NCBI RefSeq assembly: GCF_001269905.1
Contig: NZ_LHVK01000004.1
Coordinates: forward strand, 124,001-188,000
DNA: 64,000 nt
Source of the DNA: Pseudomonas corrugata
Lineage (GTDB): Bacteria; Pseudomonadota; Gammaproteobacteria; Pseudomonadales; Pseudomonadaceae
Direction of reading: 5' to 3'
Both the position numbers and the translations under genes were made by a program. Below, in pieces: positions 34,563 to 44,211 of this stretch (position 1 is the first letter of the stretch; the number at the start of each line of letters is the position of its first letter). Under the pieces are notes generated by a model. It worked only from the letters and a program-made list of their open reading frames with translations, was not told the origin of the DNA and did not search any database.

Positions 34563-34888
34563 TTCGTCCCTGACTCCGTGGGGCTTTGTTCCTGGCGAGG
34601 TCATCGCACTGACGTCTGACGGCTCGAGCATAGTGGCCGGACAGCATTAAACCTGCTGCGCAGCTTGGATAAAAGTACCTTCACCACAATTAAATCCGTC
34701 GGGTGCCGGACACTACTGTGGCAAGGGAACTGCGTAGGAGCTGTGTAGGAGCTGTCGAGTGCAACGAGGCTGCGATCTTTCCACCCACACTTGAATCTCA
34801 AGCGAAAGATCAAAAGATCGCAGGCTTCGCCAGCTCCTACAAAGTCCAGCGAGCATCCCTCGCTACAGGTTTGCTGTGCGCGAACCGA
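34563..34888. repeat. Intra-operon gap with dispersed imperfect palindrome, copy 2 (34745-34840)
   Basis: This 326-bp gap splits the yjf-like operon between pspA-like and channel genes. The palindromic element at 34745-34840 matches the one at 30413-30509. The rest is non-coding; it may hold an internal promoter or attenuate transcription of the distal genes. Confidence 0.8.
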
Positions 34889-35587
34889 TTACTCAGCCGA
34901 TTTTTTCTTCAGGCGTTCCAGGATCGCATTGGCGCTGCCTTCGTTTGGCGTGATGCCAGCATCGCGCAGTTTGCGCTCCAGGTCGGAGCCGGTCGAAGCC
35001 TCGGCCAGTTCGTCCTGGGCTTGCAGTTCAGCGGCCCGTTGCTGTTGCTTGGCCTGCAGGCGATTGAGCGTGCCGACGGCGGTTTCCAGCTTGCCATTGG
35101 CGCCGCCGCTGGCGATCGAGGCACTTACCTGGGCCTTCTGCACGCTTTCGCGGGCCTTGGCCATATCCACCTGCTGACGCAGGCTCTTGATGCGGGCTTC
35201 GGACTTGGAGATGTCTTTGCGCATGTTGTCCGCGTAACCGCCAAATTCGGTCGCGTGCTTTTGCTCGGCGTCCAGTTCGTTGGTCAGGGTCGAAATGGCT
35301 TCGGCCACTTCCAGCGCCAAGTCTTCGCGGTTGGCCTGGATCGCGGCCAGGGCCTTGGCTTCCAGGTCCTTGATCTTGGCGTTGTATTCGCCGACGCGAT
35401 CAGTCGCCAACTTGTGCTTGGCCATGATGGTAACCAGTTCACGCTTGGCGTTGGCCAGCGCGCTGTCGGCATCGCGGATTTCCTGGTCGAGGATGCGCAG
35501 GGCTTGTTGGTCGACGATCGACTCGCCGACTTCGTTGGCACCGCCACGCAGTGCGGTGAACAACTTGCTCCAGATGGACTGAGTCAT
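34889..35587 (-). CDS. yjfJ: PspA/IM30 family membrane-stress protein (YjfJ-like)
   Basis: A 232-residue, almost entirely helical coiled-coil protein of the PspA/Vipp1 family (IWSKLFTALRGGANEVGESIVDQQALRILDQEIRDAD, then heptad-rich helices to about residue 200). It would assemble on the inner face of the cytoplasmic membrane and stabilise it under stress. It lacks pspF, pspB and pspC neighbours, so regulation differs from the classical psp system. It lies 22 nt after the DUF2170 gene. Confidence 0.88.
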   Translation of the reverse strand: MTQSIWSKLFTALRGGANEVGESIVDQQALRILDQEIRDADSALANAKRELVTIMAKHKLATDRVGEYNAKIKDLEAKALAAIQANREDLALEVAEAISTLTNELDAEQKHATEFGGYADNMRKDISKSEARIKSLRQQVDMAKARESVQKAQVSASIASGGANGKLETAVGTLNRLQAKQQQRAAELQAQDELAEASTGSDLERKLRDAGITPNEGSANAILERLKKKSAE

Positions 35588-35609
35588 TGGATGGTTCCTA
35601 TTCGGCGAA

Positions 35610-36299
35610 TTAAATGAAAAAGCGTTCGAAGGCTTCGCTGGCGCGCTGGACGTTGTCGACGAGGGTTTTGACCTCGGTCACGACGTTGGTCAGGCTGGAG
35701 TCGGAGCTCAACGCACCGAACATGTTGTAGACAACCTGTCCGTTGGGCATGGTCTCGATGCCGATGGACGACAGAGGGAACATTTCCCGGCTGCGCAGCA
35801 CGGCGTCATTGAATGCCGCGACATCGTTGATCGACTCGACGTCCACCAGGACGGTGTCGACGATAATCTGGTCACCGACCACCGCGATGTAAATCGGCAA
35901 GCCACCGAAGTCGTTCATTTCCAGCTTGATGCTGGATTCGGAGCCTTGCACGAGGGAAAGGGTGATGTCGCTCGCGACCACTTCGTCCAGGGCCTGAAGG
36001 GCGCTGTAGAGACGATCAATGTTCCAGTTGTTACCTGCGCTCATGTATTCCTCCAACATGAATGAGCCAGCCAGAATCGGTTGGCGTAGCTGTTTCTCCA
36101 TTTGCTTGAGCAGGCTTCGGTTTTCGGGAAGCACCCAAGTCTCGTGTTTCACATACCCGGCGGCACTCAGGCCCGCGCGCATCTGCTTCATGTAGAAGCT
36201 CGACGGCTTTTTCGCGGAGGGTTTGGCGCGCTCTCCCGTGCGGCTCGCTGAATCGGTCACAGACCCGTCAGGCGGATCTGATGGAGAGCTGGTTGACAT
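35610..36299 (-). CDS. yjfI: DUF2170 protein (YjfI-like) with ribbon-helix-helix-like N-terminal region
   Basis: 229 residues. The C-terminal 140 residues are the DUF2170 part known from E. coli YjfI (SSDSSLTNVVTEVKTLVDNVQ at the end). The N-terminus has a low-complexity tail, then KPSSFYMKQMRAGLSAAGYVKHETWVLPENRSLLKQMEKQL, spaced like a ribbon-helix-helix DNA-binding unit (basic helix, short strand W-V-L, helix). This part is an extension relative to the short E. coli protein as I recall it. It is the first gene of the operon, just downstream of two identical palindromes. Inference: it is an autoregulator. Confidence 0.75.
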   Translation of the reverse strand: MSTSSPSDPPDGSVTDSASRTGERAKPSAKKPSSFYMKQMRAGLSAAGYVKHETWVLPENRSLLKQMEKQLRQPILAGSFMLEEYMSAGNNWNIDRLYSALQALDEVVASDITLSLVQGSESSIKLEMNDFGGLPIYIAVVGDQIIVDTVLVDVESINDVAAFNDAVLRSREMFPLSSIGIETMPNGQVVYNMFGALSSDSSLTNVVTEVKTLVDNVQRASEAFERFFI

Positions 36300-36322
36300 G
36301 GTACTGACCCCACTGTGAATAA

Positions 36323-36334
36323 CTCACGCGTGAG
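36323..36334. promoter_or_regulatory. Palindromic operator candidate, proximal copy
   Basis: Perfect 12-bp palindrome CTCACGCGTGAG, 24 bp upstream of the yjfI start and repeated identically at 36369-36380. The surrounding base AATAA/AATAG is also shared. Confidence 0.7.
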
Positions 36335-36368
36335 AAACACTACAGGTAAGCTCTGAACCTCACAATAG

Positions 36369-36380
36369 CTCACGCGTGAG
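36369..36380. promoter_or_regulatory. Palindromic operator candidate, distal copy
   Basis: Second identical CTCACGCGTGAG, 46 bp (about 4.4 helical turns) from the first. A TATTGT -10-like hexamer on the minus strand lies between the two. Confidence 0.7.
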
Positions 36381-36410
36381 ATTTTTATCTGTCATAAATG
36401 CCGACGCTCT

Positions 36411-36503
36411 TGTGGGAGCTGAGCTTGCTCGCGATGGTGATGGGCCAGCTTGCATCGATGTTGGATGCAAAACCGTCATCGCGAGCAAGCTCGGCTCCCA
36501 CAG
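36411..36503. repeat. Inverted REP pair upstream of the yjf-like operon
   Basis: Two REP copies in opposite orientation (TGTGGGAGCTGAGCTTGCTC... and its inverse), separated by a further short palindrome (GCATCGATGTTGGATGC). It lies between yfaP and the yjf-like operon promoter and probably terminates the yfa operon transcript. Confidence 0.88.
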
Positions 36504-36549
36504 AATATCTCCACAGGCTGCGGCATTAGTTGTGGCTACCGATGGCGGC

Positions 36550-37383
36550 TTACGGATAGCTGAAACTTTTTACCAACGTCAGCTCGCCCACCGCCCGCAT
36601 CGGCACGACGAAGGTTTCCATCTTCTCGTTCGGGGTGCCTTCTTCGGTGATCACGGTGACCTGTGCGGTGGTCAAGGCTTGTTGCGCTTGTTCTCCACCG
36701 CCCTCACCGTCCTCGCTGTCTTCCTGATAGCGATAACCGCCGCCGTAGTAGTTCACATACACCAGGTATTGGCCTTTGATCGGCGCGGGCATGGCGAAGA
36801 TTTCCGGGCCGTAGCCTGTGGTGACGTCGACGTCGAGGGCGCCGCCGTTGGGGGCGACGCGGTCGCCGTACCAGATGTGGGCGCCGTCCGGGGTGATGAC
36901 GTGCAGGTCCAGGTCGGTGCCGTCGCTGTCCCAGGTCAGCAGTACCCGCAGCTTGGCCGGGGTGGCGCCGCCGCTGGTGTTGAGGAACTGGGTGCGATGA
37001 CGATGCAGGCCATCAGGGCTGCGCACTTCGACGCTATTGCTGCCGTTGGGGAACGAGAACGGCCGGTCGAAGCGACCTTCCTCATCGAGCTTCAGCGGCA
37101 GGGCCACACCGTTGACGATGAGTTTCCCCGGCTCGTTGCTGTCCTTGGGCATGGCCTTGATCTGACCAGTGATGCGTGCAGTGTTGGCCTGGCCCTGGGG
37201 CGTATTGACCGACGAGGCCGGGTAATTGACGGTCTGGCTGAAGTTCTCACCTTCGCCGCCCGGCGCCCCGCTGCGCCACCCACCAATCGGAGTGTCGAGT
37301 TTGATCCCATCGGCAGCAACGGCCAGGGGCAACGCGGTCATGGCGCAGAGCAACAGCAAGACCTGTGGATAACGGAGTGTCAT
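36550..37383 (-). CDS. yfaP: DUF2135 periplasmic protein, distal copy (YfaP-like)
   Basis: 277 residues with a signal peptide (LLLLCAMTALPLAVAA). The C-terminal DUF2135 domain has DLDLHVITPDGAHIWYG, YLVYVNYYGGG and a final TFVVPMRAVGELTLVKSF. It is the last gene of the alpha-2-macroglobulin operon, 3 nt after yfaQ. A paralogue (45951-46739) is first in the same operon and shares the whole DUF2135 framework. Relative to the first copy it has an acidic glycine-rich insert (EDSEDGEGGGEQ). Confidence 0.87.
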   Translation of the reverse strand: MTLRYPQVLLLLCAMTALPLAVAADGIKLDTPIGGWRSGAPGGEGENFSQTVNYPASSVNTPQGQANTARITGQIKAMPKDSNEPGKLIVNGVALPLKLDEEGRFDRPFSFPNGSNSVEVRSPDGLHRHRTQFLNTSGGATPAKLRVLLTWDSDGTDLDLHVITPDGAHIWYGDRVAPNGGALDVDVTTGYGPEIFAMPAPIKGQYLVYVNYYGGGYRYQEDSEDGEGGGEQAQQALTTAQVTVITEEGTPNEKMETFVVPMRAVGELTLVKSFSYP

Positions 37384-37386
37384 GGT

Positions 37387-39006
37387 CTATTCCAGCAAGA
37401 GGTGACGGGCGAGCCCTTCGATATAGTCTTCGTCCTGGCCGTTGGGGTGAGCTTCAAAGGCCAGGTGCAAATATTCGTGAGTCAGGTCGAGACGGTCCTG
37501 CAGCGACAGCACGCCACGGACATAGATGCGCTGGCGTTCACGGTCGACGTAAGGCCGGCCGAACGCGACGCGGCACACCGCGAATGAGCTGATTTCGTTG
37601 TAGCCCACTTCGCTTTCCAGTCTGGACCGCCAGCCTCGACGCTGCTTGAGCAGCCAGTCCTGGGCGGCCGGCAGTGCTTCGCAGGATGCCACCGGATTGT
37701 CCCAGCGGCTGAGACTGGCACGCGGGTAGGCATGCAACAGAATGGCGTCGTAGCGTTGGCCGGCGTTGGCTTGTTCCACAGCTTGCAGCCAGGACAATTT
37801 GTCCGGGCCGGATTGATCGGAGTGGTAGGTGACATCGGTGCCGGCCAGGACCAGGTCGCTCGTCCAGGCCGCAATGGCGCGGGTTTGCGGTGCCGCCGGG
37901 CGTGGAGCAACACGCTGGCGATGGCTGCTGTCGTCGATACTCAGACAATCGCCGTTACGTTGGGCGTTTTGCAGCAGGTAGGTGCGTATCGCCACTGCCA
38001 GGGCCTTGGCTGCTTCGGCGGGCTCGGCCTTGGCCTCGCGTTGCAAAACCCGGGCGACGTACTCTTCCCGATCCAGGCGCGCCACCAGTTTGCCGGGCGT
38101 CAGGAACAGCTCGCCATCACTGTGGATATCCAGCTGGTTGCCATTGGTGAACTCGGCGCGGTAGTCACCCCGCAATTGACCCGGCGAGGCTGGCTGGCTG
38201 CCCGACATGACCCGCTGCAATGGATAACGGGCAAACAACCTCACTTCCACGCAGCGCCCGGTTTCGGCCGGCCAGTGTGCCGGCAGCGCAGTGGCCAGGC
38301 CATCACCAAATGCCCTCAGGATCTGTTGGCTGGTGCCGCGGCCACCGGCCCATACGGGCGTGCCATCGGCCAGCCAACCGGCGAAACCGCCCTGGCGCGA
38401 TGAAGGTCCCTGGTCGCCCAGCCAACTCCAGGTCTTGACCCGCAAGCGACTGCCCAGTTGCCCGACGAGACGACCATCCGCCGCATTGAGTACCACGTCC
38501 AGCAGCACCCGACGGGCCTGGTCCTGGGCCGGCAGTGTCGCCAATGCCTTGAGCAATTGCGCGACGGGAACCTGTTTTTGAGGTTGCAGGGCTGGTAGGT
38601 CCAGCAGCCAAGCCGGGGCCTGACGGGCCTGCCAGTAGTCACGCCAACTGGCGGCCGAAAGCCCAAGCCGCTGCGGTTCGAAATACAAGCCGCAGGACTT
38701 CACCAGTGCCTGATCGCGACCGATGCTTTTCCCCGCGCTGCAGCAATAAACCTCTTCTTTCGACTCCCCGCGGCACTCATAGGCCGGCTCGTGGGCATCG
38801 GTATCCACCAGCCACGCGTAGACAAACAGCTTCCACAGACTGCCGAGCGGGGCCTGCAGGGAATCGGGCAATGGCTGGCGATCGAGCACCTGGGTCTGGC
38901 TCACCCGCAGCAACTGGCCGTCGAAGGCCAGGCGCAACGGTTCGGCCTGCGCTGTCGCCAGCGCAGGCATCAAGCACAACAGCCACCCAACCCAGCGCTT
39001 GCGCAT
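37387..39006 (-). CDS. yfaQ: DUF2300 secreted protein (YfaQ-like)
   Basis: 539 residues with a signal peptide (MRKRWVGWLLCLMPALATAQA). The N-terminal part includes GSLWKLFVYAWLVD and CCSAGKSIGRDQAL, reminiscent of a penicillin-binding-like SxxK arrangement. The C-terminal part resembles SpoIID (AVAIRTYLLQNAQRNGDCLSIDDS, then a Zn-site-like DLTHEYLHLAFEAHPNGQDEDYIEGLARHL). ATG 39006 lies one base after the yfaS stop; an upstream extension to 39177 was rejected. It acts in the periplasm, probably on or near peptidoglycan. Confidence 0.82.
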   Translation of the reverse strand: MRKRWVGWLLCLMPALATAQAEPLRLAFDGQLLRVSQTQVLDRQPLPDSLQAPLGSLWKLFVYAWLVDTDAHEPAYECRGESKEEVYCCSAGKSIGRDQALVKSCGLYFEPQRLGLSAASWRDYWQARQAPAWLLDLPALQPQKQVPVAQLLKALATLPAQDQARRVLLDVVLNAADGRLVGQLGSRLRVKTWSWLGDQGPSSRQGGFAGWLADGTPVWAGGRGTSQQILRAFGDGLATALPAHWPAETGRCVEVRLFARYPLQRVMSGSQPASPGQLRGDYRAEFTNGNQLDIHSDGELFLTPGKLVARLDREEYVARVLQREAKAEPAEAAKALAVAIRTYLLQNAQRNGDCLSIDDSSHRQRVAPRPAAPQTRAIAAWTSDLVLAGTDVTYHSDQSGPDKLSWLQAVEQANAGQRYDAILLHAYPRASLSRWDNPVASCEALPAAQDWLLKQRRGWRSRLESEVGYNEISSFAVCRVAFGRPYVDRERQRIYVRGVLSLQDRLDLTHEYLHLAFEAHPNGQDEDYIEGLARHLLLE

Positions 39007-39007
39007 G

Positions 39008-42000
39008 TCAGTTGACCGTGACCTGACCGAGCGCCGGTTTCTTTTCCCAAGCCTGATTCTGTGGCGCGTAGACCTGAGTGAAGCGCACCGGTGGCAGGTT
39101 GAACTGCCCCTTCTGGGAGAAGCGCACCAGATGCCGCAGGCGCAGTTCGCCACTGAGGGCATCCACCGGCACCGCATAAACCATCTGGCCCGGCTCGAAG
39201 CGCGCCTTTTCCAGCGATGTCGGTTCGCTGTCGGCTTTGCCCTGCAACTGGATGCCCCAGGTGGTGCGCTCCACGTCGGCGCCTGGCGGCAGCGGCACTT
39301 CGAGCATGCCGTAGCGCAGCGGTGTATTGGCCTTGCTGTTGATGATCACTTCATCCAGGTAGAGGCTGTCGCTGGACAACGGTTTGTTGCCTACGGCCTC
39401 AAGGGTAAAGGTAAAGGCATCGCCACCCGGTACCAGGCGCGACAGCCGACGGGTGATGGACACCGCCATCGGCGCCACCGGCGGTTGCTGGCTCTGGAAG
39501 CTCAGCGCCGCTTGCAACGGACGCTGCTGCACTCCGCTGAGGGTCAGCGTGGTCGGCAACTGCGCGCCCTGCCACTGCCAGTAGGTTTCCCCTGTGGCGC
39601 CTTGGCGGGCTTTCCAACCTTCGCCCGGGGCCAGTGCCACGGCCGGCGATGTCTGCTCGATGCTGCGCTGCAGCCAGGTCAAGGCCAGGGCCCGTTCCAG
39701 GGTGGACTGTTGTGGCATCAACCGCTCCAGCAGCGCGGCGGCTCGGGCCTGATCGAAGGTTTGCAACGACAGCACCAGAGCCTCGACAAACGGCTCGGCG
39801 CTGACGTCCAGTTGCTGCTGGGCGGCGGCCAGTTGACGATTGAAGGCATCTGGCAAAGGCACTTTCGCCTGCTTGGCGAGGGCTGCGGTCAGTACGCGAG
39901 CACTGGCCAATCCCAGGGCCGAGTCCGGCGCGTTCATGACCAGGCTGTCGTCACCGTTGTCCATCACGCTCCCGGCGCCGCCCGCACCGGCCTTCGCCAG
40001 ATCGTCCATCAGGCCGCTGAGCAAGGTGTTAACCGGCAGTTGCATCTGCTTGGCGAACGACAGGATCAGCGCCCGCTGCAACAGCGGCGTATCACCGGCC
40101 TGTTTGGCATAGACCTCCAGCACCCGCTGCCAGTGTTCCGGCGGCAGGCTGATGTCCAGCGCCTTGCTGGCGTGCCAATCCGCGTAGTAGGCGTAAGCGG
40201 TCAGGAAGGCATCCGGCTCGCCGTCCTGGCCCCACCAGGTGAAGCTCGCCGATGGTCCGGCCATCTGCACCAGGCGCAAGCGGCTGTTCTGCATGATCAG
40301 GCGCAAGCGGTCGCGGGTCTGCGAGTCCGACGCCAGGGTCGGGTACGCGATGCTCAACGGCAGCAGGCGACTGGCGGTCTGCTCGACGCCACCGTAGGGG
40401 TAACTCAACAGGTCGTCCAGGGCGCTACGGAACAGCGCTTGCGGGCTGTCGTCCAGGCGCAGGCGGACATCGCTGGCGTCGGCCGGCAAGGCCAGCGGAG
40501 TGTCGCCGGCGGCCACGTCGAGGCGTTGGCTCTGGGTAACCTGCCAGCCATTGCCACTGGCGTTCAGGTGAACAGCCAGGGCGTCCTGGGTTTCACCGTT
40601 CAACTGCAACTGGACGCTCAGGTCACCGCTGCTCAACTCCATGGCAGGCAGCGCCACATAGTTGATGCCCTTTTTCAGGTCCGCCACCACACGTTGCTCG
40701 GCACCGGCATAACGGATCAGCAGTTCCGCCTTCAGCGGTTTATCCGACTGACTGAAAGCGAACAGGCCCAGTTGCGGTTTGTCGCCGGTGCGGAACCGGG
40801 TCGGACCGCTCCACTTCAGGTACAGCGGTTTCTCCGAAGCGATGAATTGCTTTTTCTGGCCAACCTGGCCGTCGTCGGAGATGGCCTTGGCGGTGATGCG
40901 CCAGCGGGTCAGCGAATCCGGCATCTTGAAGGTGAAGCGGGCCTTGCCGTTGGCATCGGTAACCAGTTCCGGCTGCCAGGCAGCTGTGTCCACGTCTTCA
41001 CGACGGGGCCGTTCCAGCACCTTGACACCGCGCTCGCTGCGGTTGGCCTTGCCCGGCGCGCCAGGGCTGCCCGGCAACGCCACGTCGTAACTGATGAACG
41101 ACAGGCTGGCGCTGGTGCGCACATTGTTGCGGCGCGGATGATAGAAGAACTGATCGATGGTCGGCGCCACTTCCGGTTGCAGGGCGTAAACCATTTCGTC
41201 CACGACACTGACGGTCAGATGCGCCGGAGTCGCCTTGCCGGCGAACTGGGTGCTCAGGTCCACGGTCACCGTATCGCCAGGCCGGTAGGTGGCCTTGTCG
41301 GTGACGACCGCGACGTCGATCTGCGGCGTAATCACCTTGATGCCGGCGTTCTGGAAGCTGTATTGGCCGCCCTTGGTGTACAGGACGGAGAAGGTCAGGT
41401 TCGGCGCAAAGTTGTCTTTCACCGGAATGCGGGCGCGGTATTGGGTCGGGCTGAGGCTTTCCATTTTCAGCCAGTCGCCACCCTTGGACAGCAACGCCGT
41501 GGCCTCCACCTTGTCCCGTTCGAGGGACAGCAGCGCATCGCTGACCGGTTCCGGGAAGGTAATCAGTGCCAGTGCTTCGTCACCGGCCTTGTATTCCGGC
41601 TTGTCGAGGACGATCTCGACGGTGCCCGGCACGGCCTTGACGCCTTCGCCGGTCACCGCATGAGCCGCAGCGCCGATGACCCGGCCATGGTCGTCCTTGA
41701 GGGTGAGGTTGTAGGTACCGGGACGGTCAAAGGCCACGGTGAAGCCCTTGTCCTTGGCCGTCAGCTTGCCCTCGCCAGTGCTCTGGTCTTCCAGGCGCAC
41801 CCAGGCGTAGCCGGCCGGCGTCACGGCCTTGCTCTGTTCGCTGCCGCCTTCGTTGACATAGCTGAACGCGACCTTCTCGCCGGCCGCACTGAAACGCTGG
41901 CGAGCGCTCAGGCGGAAATTCGCGGCACCGCGGTCGATGAGGATTTCCTTGGTGGTCTTGACCCGATACGCCGCGCCATCGCTGGCAAACACGGTAAGCG

Positions 42001-43576
42001 TGTAGCGGCTCGGCTTGTCGGCGGCCGGCAGTTCGAGCGTCGCGACGCCCTGGCCGTCGGTGGTCACTTCACTGCTGGTCAACTCTACCGGGAATTGCCC
42101 CAGGTATTGCAGTTCGTTGTCCACCATCGACAGCTGCTGGGCCCGCAGGCTCAGGCTCACCGTGGCATCGACCACCGGCTTGCCGTCCGGGTACAGCAAC
42201 ACGAGGTTGCCCTTGACCGGCTCGCCGGTGCGGTATTCCTGCTTGGCCAGGTTCAAGGCGATCTCGAAATGCGGCTTGATGTATTCAGCCACGCGGAAGG
42301 CGCTGCTATAAAGCTGGTCCTTGTAGCTGAAGCGCAGTTCATAGCCACCGGCCACAGCGTTTTCCGGCAGTTGGAAACGGCCTTGGGTACCGGCCTTGGA
42401 GTCCAGTTTCAGGGCCAGGGTCTGCAGCACGGTGCCCGTGGCATCCAGCACGCTGACGTTGACGTCGGCCGCCGTCGGTTGCACCGAGTCGCGGGCATTC
42501 TTGAACTCACGGCCGACGATCTTCAGCGAGACCCAATCCCCCGGGCGATACAGCGGCCGGTCGGTGAAAGCGTAGAGCTTGGTGTCGTAGATTTCGCTGT
42601 CGTAGTAGAAGTTCTCGGAGACGAATACCCCACCCTCCTCATCCTCGCCAATGACAAACGAACGTTCCGGGCTGACGTGCTTGAGGCGCAGCAGGCCTCT
42701 TTCATCGGTAGCGCCGCTGTTCATCACGCCCAGGCCGTCGGTCCACAGCACATTGACCTTGGGCACCGAGCTGCCTTCATGCTTGCGAGCGGCCCAGACC
42801 AGCAGTTCGTCGCCGGAAATCTTGCTCACCGCCACGGTGTTCGAGACGAAGACCATGGTGGTCGCCCGGTACTTGCCGACCAGTGCTTCCACCAGGTACA
42901 GGCCAGGCTTGAGCTGGCCCAGCGGGATGTAGACGTTGCCCTGCGCGACGCTGACGAACTCGCTGGACGAACCGGCCAGGTTGACGCCGGCAGGCGGCTG
43001 GATCGGCTTGGCCTGCCACAGCGGATAACGGAACTGGCTGACCAGCGGCAGGCCCGGGATCAGGGCGAACTGGGCCGGTGCCTCGTAGGGCGTCGGTGCG
43101 ACCAGGGCATCACCGATCTTCAGCTCCGGTACTTCCTCGGTGACCTGTTGGCGGGACTCGTAGGAGAACGCCCGCTGCATGACCCGACGGGACTTGCGGT
43201 ACCAGTTGTCCCACAGGTACGCGAGGGTGTTCGAAAGCCCTTCACCCTTGAACTGGCCGTCGCTGACGACGCGGTGCAGGTTCTTCTGGCGCTTGAGGAA
43301 GTCCAGTGGCTTTTCAATCCGATAGACGCGGATATCGGCGCCACCGTAAGGCTCCATGCGGAACCGGCGGTAGTCACGGCCCGGCGCCTCGAGGCGGACC
43401 ATGGCCTGTTCATCGCTGGCGAAACTGCTGTCGGCCAGCAGGAAGAAGCTTTCACCGGACACCGGCGTGTAGCCACTTGGCTCCACCGTGTCTTCGGCGT
43501 GAACGAAGGAGGCCAGCAACAAGGCAAACAGCAGGGACAGTTTCGAGCACAAGCGCAGCATGCGGGCACCGGTCAT
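39008..43576 (-). CDS. yfaS: Bacterial alpha-2-macroglobulin without thioester (YfaS-like)
   Basis: 1522 residues, close to E. coli YfaS (about 1530). Signal peptide [16 protein letters not shown] without a lipobox. It contains the MG1-MG domains, a bait-like variable stretch (about 780-870), and the thioester-domain region, where the usual CxEQ is replaced: [16 protein letters not shown] has Gly instead of Cys. So it cannot form the covalent thioester trap and belongs with the non-thioester MagD/YfaS group. The start ATG 43576 overlaps the yfaT stop as ATGA. It should guard the periplasm against proteases together with yfaP, yfaQ, yfaT and yfaA products. Confidence 0.92.
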   Translation of the reverse strand: MTGARMLRLCSKLSLLFALLLASFVHAEDTVEPSGYTPVSGESFFLLADSSFASDEQAMVRLEAPGRDYRRFRMEPYGGADIRVYRIEKPLDFLKRQKNLHRVVSDGQFKGEGLSNTLAYLWDNWYRKSRRVMQRAFSYESRQQVTEEVPELKIGDALVAPTPYEAPAQFALIPGLPLVSQFRYPLWQAKPIQPPAGVNLAGSSSEFVSVAQGNVYIPLGQLKPGLYLVEALVGKYRATTMVFVSNTVAVSKISGDELLVWAARKHEGSSVPKVNVLWTDGLGVMNSGATDERGLLRLKHVSPERSFVIGEDEEGGVFVSENFYYDSEIYDTKLYAFTDRPLYRPGDWVSLKIVGREFKNARDSVQPTAADVNVSVLDATGTVLQTLALKLDSKAGTQGRFQLPENAVAGGYELRFSYKDQLYSSAFRVAEYIKPHFEIALNLAKQEYRTGEPVKGNLVLLYPDGKPVVDATVSLSLRAQQLSMVDNELQYLGQFPVELTSSEVTTDGQGVATLELPAADKPSRYTLTVFASDGAAYRVKTTKEILIDRGAANFRLSARQRFSAAGEKVAFSYVNEGGSEQSKAVTPAGYAWVRLEDQSTGEGKLTAKDKGFTVAFDRPGTYNLTLKDDHGRVIGAAAHAVTGEGVKAVPGTVEIVLDKPEYKAGDEALALITFPEPVSDALLSLERDKVEATALLSKGGDWLKMESLSPTQYRARIPVKDNFAPNLTFSVLYTKGGQYSFQNAGIKVITPQIDVAVVTDKATYRPGDTVTVDLSTQFAGKATPAHLTVSVVDEMVYALQPEVAPTIDQFFYHPRRNNVRTSASLSFISYDVALPGSPGAPGKANRSERGVKVLERPRREDVDTAAWQPELVTDANGKARFTFKMPDSLTRWRITAKAISDDGQVGQKKQFIASEKPLYLKWSGPTRFRTGDKPQLGLFAFSQSDKPLKAELLIRYAGAEQRVVADLKKGINYVALPAMELSSGDLSVQLQLNGETQDALAVHLNASGNGWQVTQSQRLDVAAGDTPLALPADASDVRLRLDDSPQALFRSALDDLLSYPYGGVEQTASRLLPLSIAYPTLASDSQTRDRLRLIMQNSRLRLVQMAGPSASFTWWGQDGEPDAFLTAYAYYADWHASKALDISLPPEHWQRVLEVYAKQAGDTPLLQRALILSFAKQMQLPVNTLLSGLMDDLAKAGAGGAGSVMDNGDDSLVMNAPDSALGLASARVLTAALAKQAKVPLPDAFNRQLAAAQQQLDVSAEPFVEALVLSLQTFDQARAAALLERLMPQQSTLERALALTWLQRSIEQTSPAVALAPGEGWKARQGATGETYWQWQGAQLPTTLTLSGVQQRPLQAALSFQSQQPPVAPMAVSITRRLSRLVPGGDAFTFTLEAVGNKPLSSDSLYLDEVIINSKANTPLRYGMLEVPLPPGADVERTTWGIQLQGKADSEPTSLEKARFEPGQMVYAVPVDALSGELRLRHLVRFSQKGQFNLPPVRFTQVYAPQNQAWEKKPALGQVTVN

Positions 43577-44211
43577 TGGGAGAGAAAGTTGAGTCGATAG
43601 ACGCCGATGAAGTTGGGGTTGGCTGCGTCGGGTATCCATCGGGTGTCCTTCCAGTTCATGAGTTGTTGCAGGCTTGCGGAGCGCATGCCGTTGTCGGTAG
43701 GGGTTGTGGTGCCGGTGTGATAGGCGATGTAGCGGCCCATCCAGATCATCAGGTGCTGGTCGTCGCCCTGATCGAAGAACATCAGGTCGCCGGGACGGGC
43801 CTGGGCCACGTCACGCCCCACCAGGCGACTGTTGAACTGGATCAACTTGATGGCATTGACGTAAGGCCCGACCTTGCCGCCGCCCTGCTGCCACTGTTGG
43901 GCCAGGCGCCGCTGGGCGTCGCTCAGCTCAAGCTCCGGCGGCAGGTAGCGATTGGACAGGCCGTTGCTGCGCAGCCATTTTTCGTTGTGGACCTTCAGTG
44001 CTTCGTTGGCGGCAAAACGCACCAGTCCCGCACAGTCCTGCTGATACCAGCGCGGGCTCGGGCCCCGGCTCAACTGTTCCTCGGCGATGCGCACGAACCA
44101 GGCACGGAAGACCTGGGACTGCTGCACATCCAGCGCAGGCGCTTCCATGGCAAACGCCTGCCCCGCCAGGAACAGTGCTATCAGCCCGAGCGTGCGGATC
44201 AGTCCGGTCAT
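43573..44211 (-). CDS. yfaT: DUF1175 protein, NlpC/P60-like fold (YfaT-like)
   Basis: 212 residues from ATG 44211, which overlaps the yfaA stop as ATGA. Signal peptide ([15 protein letters not shown]). Motifs fit a papain-like peptidase or amidase: Cys in [17 protein letters not shown], and a histidine in [20 protein letters not shown]. Inference: a peptidoglycan- or peptide-cleaving enzyme of the operon. Confidence 0.82.
   Translation of the reverse strand: MTGLIRTLGLIALFLAGQAFAMEAPALDVQQSQVFRAWFVRIAEEQLSRGPSPRWYQQDCAGLVRFAANEALKVHNEKWLRSNGLSNRYLPPELELSDAQRRLAQQWQQGGGKVGPYVNAIKLIQFNSRLVGRDVAQARPGDLMFFDQGDDQHLMIWMGRYIAYHTGTTTPTDNGMRSASLQQLMNWKDTRWIPDAANPNFIGVYRLNFLSQ

Noticed and set aside
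38999..43600. A 1533-codon open frame on the plus strand opposite yfaS
   Set aside because: It is the antisense shadow of yfaS; no conserved domain, no start signal, and the minus-strand gene has signal peptide, length and operon context of YfaS.
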